64,000 nucleotides of DNA from assembly GCA_964019335.1 (NCBI GenBank), contig OZ025753.1:186001-250000 (forward strand), given 5' to 3'. A program made the position numbers and the translations under genes. Under the pieces are notes generated by a model. The model saw only the letters and a program-made list of their open reading frames with translations. It made no database searches and was not told the DNA's origin. Shown here in pieces: positions 30,576-41,145 of this stretch (positions are counted from its first letter, which is position 1; each line of letters opens with the position of its first letter). This DNA comes from Diplonema japonicum (Eukaryota > Euglenozoa > Diplonemea > Diplonemida > Diplonemidae).

Positions 30576-30758
30576 AATGTCTGTTGGCATTCCCCAGCAC
30601 GATACGAGCCAGTTGAGAGCCTGATACGGCCGATAAGTGACAGCAGCCTACAAGTCTTTTCTTTTCGCTTTTTGAACTTCTTCTATTTTTCATTCTCTTC
30701 GAGTTTTACTAACAAACAACCACAGGGGGAGAAGGGCCTTCGTCAGCTAATACTTATA

Positions 30759-31178
30759 ATGCCGAGCTCTATATTCTGCTACGGAACCCTGAGGGCGGAC
30801 TACACGGAGAATGGTGATGCTTGGGGTGTGATGCGAAGCTTTCCTTGCAAATGGTACAAAGCAGAAGTGGAGGGCTACGCGCTACACCAGGAAGAGGGCA
30901 AAGGGTATCCTTTCGCCGTTCCACAGAAGGGCTGCAGGGTTGTTGGGACCGTCCTCGTGTGGGATGAGGGTACATTTGTAGGTGCGCTGAGCAAGTGTGA
31001 CAAGATCGAGAACTACCCTAATATGTATCAACGAAGCCTTACACAGGTCACAGACCTCGAGACCAAGGCAAAGCACGATGCCTATATCTATTTCATGCCA
31101 GCCTCAAAGACAGCTGAATGCAAAAGTACACATTACCCAGAAGGAGACTGGATGGCGACAAGTGGCGAGAAGATGTAG
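30759..31178 (+). CDS. Gamma-glutamylcyclotransferase-like (AIG2/GGCT fold) protein
   Basis: 139 residues, the usual length of the family. FCYGTLR at 6-12 is the nucleotide-like phosphate loop of the GGCT fold, and LSKCDKIENYPNMYQRSLTQV (about 80-100) matches the conserved D-x-I-E-x-Y-P-x-x-Y-x-R segment, whose Glu region carries the catalytic acid in family members. Such enzymes release 5-oxoproline from gamma-glutamyl peptides, including glutathione breakdown. It begins 184 bases after cyclase 2 on the same strand. The exact substrate is not determined; some relatives have no proven activity. Confidence 0.7.
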   Translation: MPSSIFCYGTLRADYTENGDAWGVMRSFPCKWYKAEVEGYALHQEEGKGYPFAVPQKGCRVVGTVLVWDEGTFVGALSKCDKIENYPNMYQRSLTQVTDLETKAKHDAYIYFMPASKTAECKSTHYPEGDWMATSGEKM

Positions 31179-31189
31179 GGTGGAAGGGG

Positions 31190-31365
31190 GCGCTGCTGGC
31201 AAAAAAAAACGCTTCCAAGCGGAAAACGATTTCCTTATTTCTTGGTTCGGATTAAGAAGGAAACGCCTTTTCCCTGCGAAAAGAAATGCGGTTCCCTAGA
31301 TACTCTGAAAAGAAATAAGGTAAAACGGCTATGCGTTTCCCGTTTCTCTGCCAACATAACCCTTT
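31190..31365. mobile_element. MITE family 4-like element
   Basis: Ends TTTCTCTGCCAACATAA on the right and GCTGGCAAAAAAAAACGCTTCC on the left; GTTTCC-type motifs inside match the element at 4976-5147. The inverted ends are imperfect. Confidence 0.4.
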
Positions 31366-31542
31366 GGGTGGCCGGGAACCACAAGTTACTAGTACTCTTT
31401 TCAAATGACAAACAGTTATTAAAACAAAATATGAAAAGGAGGCGAGAGGGAGGAGGGGGGGTAAAGGAAAAGGGCGGGGGGGGGGGGGGGGGAGAAGAGA
31501 GGCCTCTGATTGCTTCCTTTCCCCTCTCCCTCAAAAAATAAA

Positions 31543-32673
31543 ATGCTTCATCTCATCCTCACGGCACTGATTATGTCGGGGCCGCCTGACCCACACCCAC
31601 ATCCTCCACCGAGGCCGGGGAACAAAGACTGGAGCGTGGGGTGGGGAAAATGCCAGGGAACGTCCCCACAACGGTACAATTACGTAGGTTGGAGAAACAT
31701 GGGGAAAGATGCGTGTGCTGTGCGAACAAGAAGACTGGCAGATGCCAACTCACAAGACTACCAGTTGGTGCTTGGCTTCAATCACAACTGGGCAACTAAC
31801 GAGTGCAGAACCCTGGTGGCCTGGTGGCACGGTAAAGGAGGCCAGCCGCTGCATCCCCCACCACCACCTCAAATCAACAAGTGGCAGTTCGAAAGCCTCG
31901 ACTCCCATAACACATCCGTGACGCCACCCTCCCACGGGTCTAGCATCGGCGAATGGGTTTGCGGTTGGGGCCTTGATTGTCTATACCCTCAACAAAGCAA
32001 AGCGTGTAAACCTCCCAAAACCCCAAGTATTATACCAGCAGTGACGCCAACTCCTACAGCGTATCGTCCGCAGCCAGCTTGCAAGTGCGACCCTGTTATC
32101 TCATACACAGGGCAGGGGGACTGGTACTGTTCTTCCAGATCGTTTGAAACCTCACACGGTCGGAAGTGCTCGCCGATTCAGAACCCCGGTGAGCACTGTG
32201 GGCCGAACGAATTGAAATGCTCTAAAAATGATTCGTCCCACGGGGACTACCCACCAAGCGGTAAGCAGTGCGGGTGTACAGCGTATGTCAACGGATCGTC
32301 AGAGGGCGACGCCATCTTATGTGTGACGGAGCCGAAGGAGCACCACGGTTCTGTCACGGACTGCTCCCTTGCTGATGTGGAGGGTACGTGCAATGCGGAG
32401 AATTCTACCATATGTGCGATGAGAAAGATATACAGGGTCCCCATCACACCGCCCACTACGCAGACGGTCAGCACGCTACAGGAGCAGATCATGACGGCTA
32501 GCAACGTGTCGTTCGACAGTATATCGATCAATAGTGTTTGTCCTTATGCTGCCTGCCCCAACCTCACGTGCCCTGGTACCGCGCAGCTTCGACAGCGGGA
32601 GGGCTGCTTTTACAAACCGAAGGAGAGCGTGACGGTAGATGGAGGGGTTGTTGTTGTGGTGTGGTTATTCTTC

Positions 32674-32704
<31 letters not shown>

Positions 32705-33357
32705 TAAAAAAAAAAAAGGTCGACTTTGACATCGAGATCTCTCAAGAGGTGCACAGAGCAAACAAGGTGGCTGACTTGTTTCAAAACGTCGATCTGGTAT
32801 TGTGTGCAAAAAAAAAGAAGAAGAAAAAAAAAAAGGTTGCCAGCGGAGCGCACCCCACAAACCCGGAAATGCGTGCCTTGGTGTACATGTCGATTGAGAT
32901 TATAGACAGTGTGTACCCCCCAGCTGAGAAGACGGAGGGTCCACAAGCAGAGGGGACTCAGAAAAAAAGTTGGTGGAAAACATACTGGTGGGTAATTGTC
33001 ATTGTTGCCAGCGGCTGCGTTGTGGTAGTAGGCACTGTGCTGAGGGGCGTGCGGTTTTCTGAGGACGTTGACTTCTCAGCAAGTCGGAAAGAAGGGTCTA
33101 GATCCCTGCCTAAGGGGCTTGAGGGGTGCCACAGGACCCACGACAAGAGGTCACGCATGTGGAGGCAAAGGAGTGCCATAAACAATTGCTCCTTCGCATC
33201 TGAGAGCGAGATATGCATTGATGAGGCAGGTGCTCACCTGTTGCCAGTTTCTGAGAGGATAGTTTATAGGCAACACATGCCTCCAGTGCCCTCTATTGAC
33301 TCACTCAGGACTAGGAGCGATTCTTCAGGATCAAGTGAGCCGGAAATGGTTATATAG
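31543..33357 (+). CDS. Cys-rich type I surface glycoprotein
   Basis: The frame is open from the ATG at 31543 to TAG at 33355. There is a short hydrophobic N-terminus, then a large Cys-, Pro- and Trp-rich extracellular region with several N-glycosylation sites (NDSS, NGSS, NSTI, NVSF, NLTC), a membrane helix (WVIVIVASGCVVVVGTVL) and a basic cytoplasmic tail ending in a Ser-rich stretch. Two homopolymer insertions, encoding Phe/Lys and Lys runs if translated, look like introns (32635-32718 and 32797-32835); removing them leaves a smooth VTVDFDIEIS...DLVASGAH segment. No known domain recognised; probably a surface receptor or adhesin. Confidence 0.65.
32635..32718 (+). other. Candidate 84-base intron (T-run, then A-run)
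   Basis: GTAGAT start, a 30-base T-run, TACAT, a 12-base A-run, then AG before GTC. It lies exactly between codons and its length is divisible by 3, so the frame cannot prove it. Keeping it would put a long Phe run in an otherwise hydrophilic ectodomain. Confidence 0.5.
32797..32835 (+). other. Candidate 39-base A-rich intron
   Basis: GTATTG start, then nearly pure A with a few G, ending AAAAAG before GTT. Phase 0 and divisible by 3. Same donor (G before GTA), same acceptor (A-run, AG, then GT) and same phase as the frame-proven intron at 18472-18514. Confidence 0.5.
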
Positions 33358-33690
33358 GGGGTTTTTTTTTTCAAAGAAAAAGCCCGGAGAAAATAACTTT
33401 GAAATGCTAAAAAAAAAAAAAAAGAAAAAAAAAAAGAAAGATTTTCTTTTTTTAGTAAAGGGTTCCCTAACCCGGCGCTCCCGTCCTGTGGGAAAGAAAC
33501 GCCCGTACAGTTTATGTCGAATCACCTTTTAGCCAAAAAAAAAGAAAAAAAGAAAAAAAAGAAGAATGCCGTTATGGTATCGTTATAACGTGGGGGGGGG
33601 GGGGGGGGAAGAAAGTGAAAACAATGAGAAAGAAAAGGTGTAGATCCTACACTAAAGCACGTTCGGTTTTTTTTTTTTATAGGGGGTTAC
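33358..33690. other. Homopolymer-rich spacer
   Basis: A- and G-runs with a short unique stretch; no gene. Confidence 0.5.
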
Positions 33691-33715
33691 TGGGTAAACT
33701 ATCAAATCATTCAAA

Positions 33716-35769
33716 ATGACAAAACCCGGCTCGTCCGCCTCCTCGGAGGCGCCGACCGGGGGCTTCGGCCGCGAAGAGACGAGCGAGAAGGGGTGGGCAC
33801 ATCAGGTGCGTAAGTGGTACGACGGGCAGGTGAGGAGCTACGGTTTCCGCCTGCGTTCATGCGGTAACCAAGGAGGACAACTATTTCGCTGTCTCTCCTT
33901 TATCAGACACGGAGAGGTAAGCGCCGAAGCGACGATCCGCGAGTTGGTTGCGTCGGTGATGGAGTCGAACAAGGAGCTGTACGCGAGGTTCCTTGCCGTC
34001 AGGCTCGACTACGTCGCGAGCCTGAGGAAGTGGAATGCAAGGGGCGACGAAGTCGCCATCCTGGCTTACGCGGAGCGCATTGGCGCGCCCATTACACAGG
34101 TGATTGGCCACGCGCAGGGGGTGCCAGTCGGCTGGCTGGCCGAGATCGGGGGTGAATACTACGCCCTGAAGAAGGAAGACGCGGACGGCCCGGACGGCCT
34201 GTTGACGACCAACCCAGTCCTGGTACGGCCGGAGACCGCATCCCTCCCGGAGATGATCGCCGGGAAGGAACCCCTCCCACCGAAAACATTCGCGAACTTG
34301 AAGCTGCGCGAATTGGATTGGACATTCCCGATCATTACAGACATCATCGGTGTGACGGAAGGCTGCTGTGGTGTCATGCTAGTCGAGCAGGAAGACATGG
34401 CAGCGTGCGAATGGCACCTGTCGCACCACAAACCGGAGCACCTCACTCTCATCTCCCGCCTACCGCTACCGGCGATCCCTGGCAAGAAGCAACAAGTCGC
34501 GTTTGACCTTCCAGACCGCTCCGGCACGACGTCACTGACAGTTTGGATGTCACATATGGGTTGGTCCGATCTCGCCCCCATGGCAAGGCAGGCAGAAACC
34601 ATCAAGAAGAAGTGCACGACGCTGGTGCATCTCACGCTACACAAGAAGTCCTCGTTGGATGAGGCCAACAAAATGTTCACCACCTGGGTTGGAGGTAAGG
34701 GCTTCGACCTCTACAGGCCGAGGGTATACCCGGAGTGCGCGAAGACCACGGTCTGTGTGGCATCCAACAGAGCACCGGAGCTACTAGGTAGGAGTGGCAA
34801 GGACGGGATCACCGCAAGGTTGCCGATGGATGAGACCTCTGACAGCGTCGTGTGGCTGAAGAAGGTATGACACTCGAGATGGCCGTCTCGGTGGCACAGG
34901 TACCAGCAATACGCTGGGGTTGCGGTGGACCAGCGACAGCGGGTTGGTATTGTGGCGCCGGGTACAGCGGAGAACGAACTCCGGAAGAACCTCGAAGCCA
35001 AGGGTCTAGCGACTCCGCAGACGGAGGCTTGGTATCTGGAGAAGGTGCCACGCGACATGAGACCAACAGAGCTCAAGATGATGTTGGCTGCATGGGGGTG
35101 GACGGTCGAGGTGACTCGGTCATCCCTAAGAGGGTCGACCAAAGGTGGATGCTGCTAGCACAGAAGGAGCCACCGCCGCTGTTCGGTGGGATCGGATTGC
35201 TGAGGAAGAAGAACGAGCGCCGAATGGACGCCAAGATGGAGGAGGCCGACGCGGTGAAGGGCGACGTGACATCGAAGACTGTGGTAAACGAAAAACCGAA
35301 AAAGACGGCTGGGGCGAAGGCGAAGAACCCGAAAGCGAAAAACCCAAAGGCGAAAAACCCGAAGGCGAAGAAGGAGGGTGTCGGGATCGGCGGGACTGTG
35401 ACGTTCCAAGGTGGCACGACGAGCGCATGGAAACCCCAACAACCTTCGTTGTCGTCCCCGCAGCCTACACCACCGAACTGGGCGGACATGGTGAACGGCA
35501 TCATCGCGGAGGCACTGAAACCCATCGTCCAACAGATCCAGCAACTGCAGCAGGCCGTACAGCAGGTTACCGCTGCCAAAAAACCAGAACCGACCCCGCC
35601 CACCCAAGACCCGCTTGGAGCTACCGATGTGGTACAAAGGTTGATCGCGCAGGCAATGGCGCCTATGGTGCAACAGCTAGGCGCAACTCAACAACTTCTA
35701 CAACAACATCAACAAAAACAACAACATCAGAAGTGTGCAACAGGGAAGAGCACACATCGCCAAAGATGA
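33716..35769 (+). pseudogene. LINE-A ORF1: OTU-like domain, basic linker, coiled coil
   Basis: From the ATG at 33716, residues about 40-165 follow the OTU cysteine-protease pattern (GGQLFRCLSF; helix IRELVASVMESN; YVASLRKWNARGDEVAILAY; ITQVI; GEYYALKKE). The catalytic Cys position before LFR is Gln and the C-terminal His position is Tyr, so protease activity is unlikely. An unrecognised domain follows. An in-frame TGA at 34868 and a frameshift near 35150 interrupt it; both sides read sensibly. The rest is a Lys-rich region with three AKNPKAKNPK-type repeats and a Gln-rich amphipathic helix (QIQQLQQAVQQV) that may oligomerise. It ends at TGA 35767-35769. ORF1 proteins normally bind element RNA. 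Confidence 0.55.
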
Positions 35770-36760
35770 GGACCCGTATCATGATCTTCCTCCCAATCAG
35801 TGTTCCCCTGCTCTGCTACCCCCCCTCAGTGTTTAGCATGAGCCCCTACTTCTCCCTTCCCCGAATATGCAACCAAAAACATGCATATTCAAACATCGCG
35901 ATGGAGGCACTCCTCAGGCTGTTAGCTGATGGTGATGTGCACCCCAACCCTGGCCCGCCGTGCAAGAAGATATCCCTCAAGGTGAAGACGACAGGATTAT
36001 GGAAGGACTTCTACGTTCCAGCGGGAGAACCTCAAGGCACGAAAGGTAGTGTTCCGCGTCCGCCCTTGACATCGATAGGTGCTGCGAAAACGTGCGACAC
36101 AGTGACGATAACATCGGTTAACGTTACTTCGTGGAACAACACATTCCACATCCTCAAGAAGGTAACAGCCAATATCCTGTGTGTTCAGGAGACGGCGCTG
36201 ACGGCTACGACACAATTCCAAGTGGCTACAACAATGAAGGGGATCGGGTATGACGCAGAGGCGTGTCATATTTGGGAAACCGCAACGTGGACTGATGCTG
36301 GACGGTGTTGAATCCCCAACCTTAGCGGAGAGGGGAGGCGTCGCCACATTATACCGTATTCCCGGCACCTGCATAGAACAGCAGTGTGATGTACGCACTT
36401 GGTGAAGGCAACAGGTGGTTACACGTAGTTAACCTGTACGCCGATGTTAATAAGTCGAAGGCTGGAGTCGCTGCTCGCGAAACCTTACTTTGCAATATCC
36501 TAAACCGATTGCGGATATCGCTAGGCCAGGTCCCGATCATTGTAGTTGGAGATATGAACACTACAATCGATGCATCTCCTACATTGCAACATGCGCTTAA
36601 CACGCACTGGGTGGACGCATCCGCGATGTTTGCAAAACATCAAGGGAGGGACCCAAGCCCCACCTACGTTACTGCCGTTGCAGCCACAAGACCCGACTAT
36701 ATCCATGAACCCCATAGCTGCTGCAGCGCTTGTGTCCTGTGTTACTGGAAGACATAGGCG
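35766..36760 (+). pseudogene. LINE-A ORF2 start: 2A-like peptide and APE endonuclease
   Basis: The ATG at 35766 overlaps the ORF1 stop (ATGA). A hydrophobic leader leads to LLADGDVHPNPGP, where G63/P64 (35952-35957) match the ribosome-skipping 2A consensus ending NPGP. Then comes the APE endonuclease: ITSVNVTSWN, ANILCVQETAL (catalytic Glu block), and after a frameshift near 36260-36300, RGGVATLYRIPG, then HVVNLYADVN and PIIVVGDMNT (GDMN for GDFN). The ORF ends at 36757 without an RT. Such NPGP motifs near the N-terminus are known in trypanosome L1Tc/ingi and in several animal LINEs. Confidence 0.7.
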
Positions 36761-37110
36761 TGCCGCCGCATCGAGCGCTAACTGTGACGCTGAAGTTACC
36801 AGCCATGCGGCAACTTGTACAGACAGAAATGTCCGAACACCGTCATCACGGGAACGCCTGCAGACCCACATTCGCATCGTAGGACAAGGTGCGCTTCATC
36901 CTCAAACAGCGACTCGCAACCGGTTCACCGGGGAGAGACGACTGGAGCGACAAGTTCGTGCCGACCTACCTCGAACCTACCCGAAGAATCCCCACCCCAT
37001 CTGCCGATAAAAATGCAGCGACGCAGAAGGGTAACAACACAAGATAGACCCCCCACCACGCTGCACACTTAACGCCAAATAGTGTTGCAACCAAAGCCCC
37101 ATTTTTTTTT

Positions 37111-37900
37111 GTCTGCCGCCCTCTCTCTCTTTTTTTTTCCCATCATTCTTTTCAGTAGGTAAAAGAAAAAAGAAGAAAAAGAGAAAAAAAAAGGGGGGTG
37201 GGGGAAGAAGGTTATGTTATGTTCTTTTTTTTTTTTTTTTTCAAGATTTCACATCAGTTCCCCAGAAAGAAATAAAACGAGATAAAAAGAAGAGCAAAAA
37301 GAATGCCTTTTTTTTTTTCTTCTATTCTTGTATCGCATCTCCTATTTTTTTTTTTTTAAAAACCGAGATTTAGGAAGACAACTTCTCGTCAAAGGGAAAA
37401 GTTGGTATGATAAAAAACAAAAAGAACACAAGAAAGAAAAGGGGGACGAAGATAATTGCCTACCATGGCCCCGCGTTCAAATTTTCCTCCCTGCCCCTGA
37501 AGCCGCCTTGTTATTGTAATTATATCAAAGAAGAAAACAAGAGTCGGCTGATTGTTTGTGCAAAGCCGTTTTCACCTGCAGTAGGGATAAACGGACAAGC
37601 TGCCTCTACTCTTTTTTGCAATAACAATTCTTTTCAAAAATTTGTTTACTTGTTCCAGCAAAAAAAGAAAAGCGGGGACAAGAAATAAAAAAGGAAAAGG
37701 GGTGCACACAAAAAAAAAAAAAGAAATTGCTTCTGGTGTCACCCTCGTCCAAAAAAAAAAAAAGAAAAAGAATTTTTTCTCCCTCTTTCTTTTTTTTTTA
37801 TTTATTTTTTTTTTTTTTTTTTTGCTGCCTTGAAAAAAAAAAAAAAACAAACAAACAAAAAAAAAAAAAAAGAAAACAACAAAAGAAGAAAAGAAAAAAA
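37111..37900. other. Low-complexity stretch before prolyl hydroxylase gene
   Basis: T-runs and A-runs; ORFs here code for homopolymers. The 60 bases before the ATG at 37901 are almost all A. Confidence 0.6.
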
Positions 37901-39082
37901 ATGAAAAAGAAGGTCCCGGCAAAGAAGCAACCAAGCTCCATACCGCAGTCACAGTCGAAAGGCAGTGCGGGAACGCTTCTGGGAGGCGCGCTGCTTTCTG
38001 TGGTGGTGATCGCGGCCGTTATCGGCGGCACACCTGTTAAATTGAAGAAAAAAGAAATAAACGAGCTGCTTCTCAGAGCCACCAAGGCCTCCAACGACGG
38101 GAACTTTGAAGAGGCAGACCGCATCACCACAATGGTGTACCCAAGCATGGAGAGGGAAAGCATGGGGCAGTGGGACGGAACAAATGGAATCGCGTCAAAC
38201 GTAACAGCAAAGCTCCACCCGTACCGCGTCCCGGTCTCCGACCCATCTGTCGAAATCTATAAAATCCCAAACATGCTCACCGAGTCCGACGCTGCCGACC
38301 TTAAGAAACTGTACAAAATTACCTATGATAATTATTTTCTGGAAGGCCCGATATGTTTGGACCACCAGTGGAACATTGAACCAGACTTCCTCCGGCCGAC
38401 ATGGTATTACAAGGATAAGATTGTTGATTCTGGTGTGTTGAAAGAATCGGATTTTATGAAAACGGACACGAGCGTCATGCAGTCGTGGTGCTTGAAACCC
38501 AAGGCCGCAACAAAGGAAAACATCATAAAATTAAAAGATTTTTTAAACGTTTCTCGATCGGTCATCGCGCACCGCGGTGTGTCCAAGGTCATTGACAGAG
38601 TTGAAAAGAAAATTTCCGATGCGACTGGACTTCCTTTGTCCAGAGCCTACTACGCGCAGCTATTGCAGTATGAGCCTGGAGAAGAGTACAATGTCCACAC
38701 CGACTGCACAATTAACAGACAGGGCACCATGTTCGATGACAGAGTTTTTACCACTTTGCTTTACTTATCAGAACCTGAGGGCGGCGAGACTGGTTTCCCC
38801 CTTCTTGGCCTCGACATCAAACCGAATTTTGGAGATTTAATAGTCTGGAAGAACACGGACGACCTAGGGCATTGCAACACCAAGACTGCTCACATTGCTC
38901 GCGCGGTGAAGTCAGGCGTAAAATACGCGTATCAGAAATGGTTTAGAATCAAGATGCAGGACCATACTTCTCCGGTGTTTAGCGGAGCCACCAACGGATT
39001 CAGCTGTGATAGAAACAATGCTTGCCGTGAGTATCTGCACATTCACAGATTGCCGAAGAAGGTTAAAAGTGCGGCGCCTTGA
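37901..39082 (+). CDS. Prolyl 4-hydroxylase-like 2-oxoglutarate/Fe(II) oxygenase, type II membrane
   Basis: 393 residues. A Lys-rich cytoplasmic start is followed by one membrane helix (about 24-45, LLGGALLSVVVIAAVIGG), then a lumenal catalytic domain. The double-stranded beta-helix motif is complete: H266-x-D268 in YNVHTDC, distal H331 in TAHIARAV and the 2-oxoglutarate-binding K341 in SGVKYAYQKWF. EPEGGETGFP and the GDLIVWKN strand are also typical of P4H. It would hydroxylate peptidyl proline in secretory proteins in the ER or Golgi, possibly surface glycoproteins like that at 31543 (inference). A short Cys-containing C-terminal extension is present. Confidence 0.85.
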   Translation: MKKKVPAKKQPSSIPQSQSKGSAGTLLGGALLSVVVIAAVIGGTPVKLKKKEINELLLRATKASNDGNFEEADRITTMVYPSMERESMGQWDGTNGIASNVTAKLHPYRVPVSDPSVEIYKIPNMLTESDAADLKKLYKITYDNYFLEGPICLDHQWNIEPDFLRPTWYYKDKIVDSGVLKESDFMKTDTSVMQSWCLKPKAATKENIIKLKDFLNVSRSVIAHRGVSKVIDRVEKKISDATGLPLSRAYYAQLLQYEPGEEYNVHTDCTINRQGTMFDDRVFTTLLYLSEPEGGETGFPLLGLDIKPNFGDLIVWKNTDDLGHCNTKTAHIARAVKSGVKYAYQKWFRIKMQDHTSPVFSGATNGFSCDRNNACREYLHIHRLPKKVKSAAP

Positions 39083-39134
39083 TGATATTTTTTAGCTTCC
39101 CTGTTTTGGGCGTACTGGCCTCCTTTTTCATCCA

Positions 39135-39169
<35 letters not shown>

Positions 39170-40325
39170 CTTCTGACTGCCCCCCAATTATTATTATTTT
39201 TCTTTTTTTTTTTCTTTTTTTTTTTTTTTTTCCCCTTTTAACAATTTATGAAAGAAGTCTGGAAGTGGGGAGCCTTTGAACACAGAGAGTCCTTTCCGGG
39301 AGAGGAAAAAAAAAAGAATTTCTTTTTTTATATTTCCCTTTGAAACAAGAAAAAAGAAAAAAAAAAGAAAAAAAACAAATAATAATTGTAAAAATGAAAT
39401 ATTATTTTTGCCTAAAAAGAAGAAAAGAGTCGAGGTAGGCTTTTTGTTCTGCCTTGACCTTTTTTGCAGTCGGGTTAAACCCGACGTTGCACAAACAAAA
39501 GTATTTCTTTTGTGTGCGTGTGATTTCTCTTTTCTTTTTTTTTCTTTTTTCCTTTTTTTCTTTTTTTTGCGCATGCAGCAAAGAAGAGAGGCGTTGCTAT
39601 CGTGTAGATTTGCCACACTACGGATTTCTGTATTTTTCCAATTTTTTTTTTTTTTTACTCCTTCTCAGTCTATCATCCTTCAGTTAATCTTTTTTTCTTT
39701 TTTTGCTTTTGCTTTTTTTTTCCATCTTCTACTTCCCATCCCTCTCTTTTTTTCCTTCTTTTTTTTTTATATTTTTTTTTTTTTCGTACCAAACAAAAAA
39801 AAACAAAACATGGTACCCGAAAAGAACTATCGAAAAAAAAAAGTAGCTGTCATTCCTTGGTTTTTATTTTCACGACACTCTTCACCAATTTTTTTTTTTT
39901 TATATTCAGTTTCTAATGTGTTGATGACGAAAAAAAAACGAGAAAAAAAAAATTGGGAAAGAAATGAAAAACCTCGACATATTTCAAGAAGAGTGGAAAT
40001 ATGATAGCTGACTCCCTTTTTTTGTTCTCCTACGACTTGATTAAGATTTTCGAGTTTTTGATTTTTGAGTCAGAAGGGGGTGGGGTACATGACAGGTGTT
40101 GTAAAGAAATGAAAGATTGGGCGAAACGCTTCAAAAAAAAAAAAAAAAAAAAAAAAAAAAGGACCTTTCGTCTGTCCGCCAGCTCTTCTTTTTTTCCTTT
40201 TTTTTTTTTTTCCATGTTTACTGGTACAAAAGAAGCAAAAAGAAAAGTTTTCGGTAAGTTCCTGGTAATTGTGGTTTGGAGAAACACAAGCGAAAGGGAA
40301 ACTCTCGTTCTAAAGCCGTACACGT
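39083..40325. other. Low-complexity intergenic stretch
   Basis: Long T and A runs. The 242-codon ORF at 39276-40004 is Phe/Lys homopolymer coding and is not supported as a gene. Confidence 0.6.
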
Positions 40326-40640
40326 GGGGAAACCTGGAAGGGGGTGGAGAGCCCACCCTACGCGTGGCGCCAGTTAGCATCGCCCTCAACGGAGAGTCCC
40401 TTATCCCATTACATCGAACAAGGAGGTGGCTTCACCAGGTCAGAAGCAAGTAGCCTCCCCGCGGCATCGTGCCTCTCCAGTTGGTGTTTAATTGCTTCTG
40501 TGGCCAGCTTTCTTTACCTCTCCACTTTTCTACTTTCTACGGGACCACAGGGGACGTGGGAGGCTTCGGGGCGAAGTTTCACAAGGGTGGCCGCTGTGTC
40601 ACATACTGCATGGCACCACTAAAATCGAGACAACTCTTTT
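40326..40640 (+). repeat. Repeat family C copy
   Basis: GGTGGAGAGCCCACCCTACG, then GCGCCAGTTAGCATCGCCC, and at the end CACATACTGCATGGCACCAC match 50990-51112. About 200 bases separate the two blocks here but only about 60 there. The copy at 50990 follows a LINE 3' end, so this may be the 3' UTR of a third LINE family (LINE-C) or a SINE using it. Confidence 0.6.
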
Positions 40641-40924
40641 TTACAGAAGTCGTTGTTTTGGCAAACAAAAAGTCCAAAACAACAAAAAGACTTGCATTAC
40701 CGCAAACCCCACCTGTGAGGGATGGCATCAGATTTCTTAAAGCATCTTATTCCATTTTTTTTATCTGTTTAGGCATCTTTTATCGGCTTTTTTTTTTTTT
40801 TTTTTCTCCCTCTGACGGTACTGTGAAAAATGAAAAGATTCTAAGAAAATAAATTTGAAAAAAAAAAAAAAAAAGACGACATTATGAAATCTTTATTCCG
40901 ACAGCTTTTCGTTTTTTGTAATTT
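40641..40924. other. A/T-run spacer
   Basis: No gene or repeat recognised. Confidence 0.5.
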
Positions 40925-41145
40925 TCTTAACATGGAAATATAAGAAGTACATCAGATGTGTTGTTCGCTGTTGACCTCGGTAGCACCCGAGCAGATGCTC
41001 AGGGTGATGCACGCGTACATATAACAATCGATTGAAAGAAAAAGAACGCATACCAAGGGTGATGCGACGCGGAGCGCAGAAGCTACAGCTTGTTCATGGT
41101 TCGATGCACACTTAGCGCTACTTGGTGTTGCAAAATCCTATTTTT
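40925..41145 (+). repeat. Chimeric SINE: SINE head with LINE-A tail
   Basis: The head TACATCAGATGTGTTGTTCG matches the SINE at 5216-5552, but the 3' end (CACACTTAGCGCTACTTGGTG, then TTGCAAAATCC) is the LINE-A-type tail instead of the LINE-B tail. GGTTCGATGCA at about 41097 resembles a pol III B box. A middle segment (AACAATCGATTGAAA) also occurs near 3400. Confidence 0.5.

Larger units (their letters stand above)
33691..37110 (+). mobile_element. LINE-A non-LTR retrotransposon, internally deleted (no RT)
   Basis: 5' region, ORF1 (33716-35769), overlapping ORF2 start (35766), endonuclease, then directly the element's 3' end (about 36850-37110) finishing AGTGTTGCAACCAAAGCCCC plus T-run. The whole reverse transcriptase is absent, so this is a non-autonomous deletion derivative. 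Its tail matches fragments at 5736-6078, 6648-6670, 21896-21940 and 41100-41145. Confidence 0.7.

Noticed and set aside
34868-34870. Second TGA as selenocysteine in LINE-A ORF1
   Set aside because: The codon is not at a redox motif, and the element carries other damage, so a simple nonsense mutation is more likely.
39276-40004. 242-codon ORF on + strand
   Set aside because: It codes almost only Phe, Lys, Ser and Asn from homopolymer DNA, with no domain, and lies in a low-complexity spacer.
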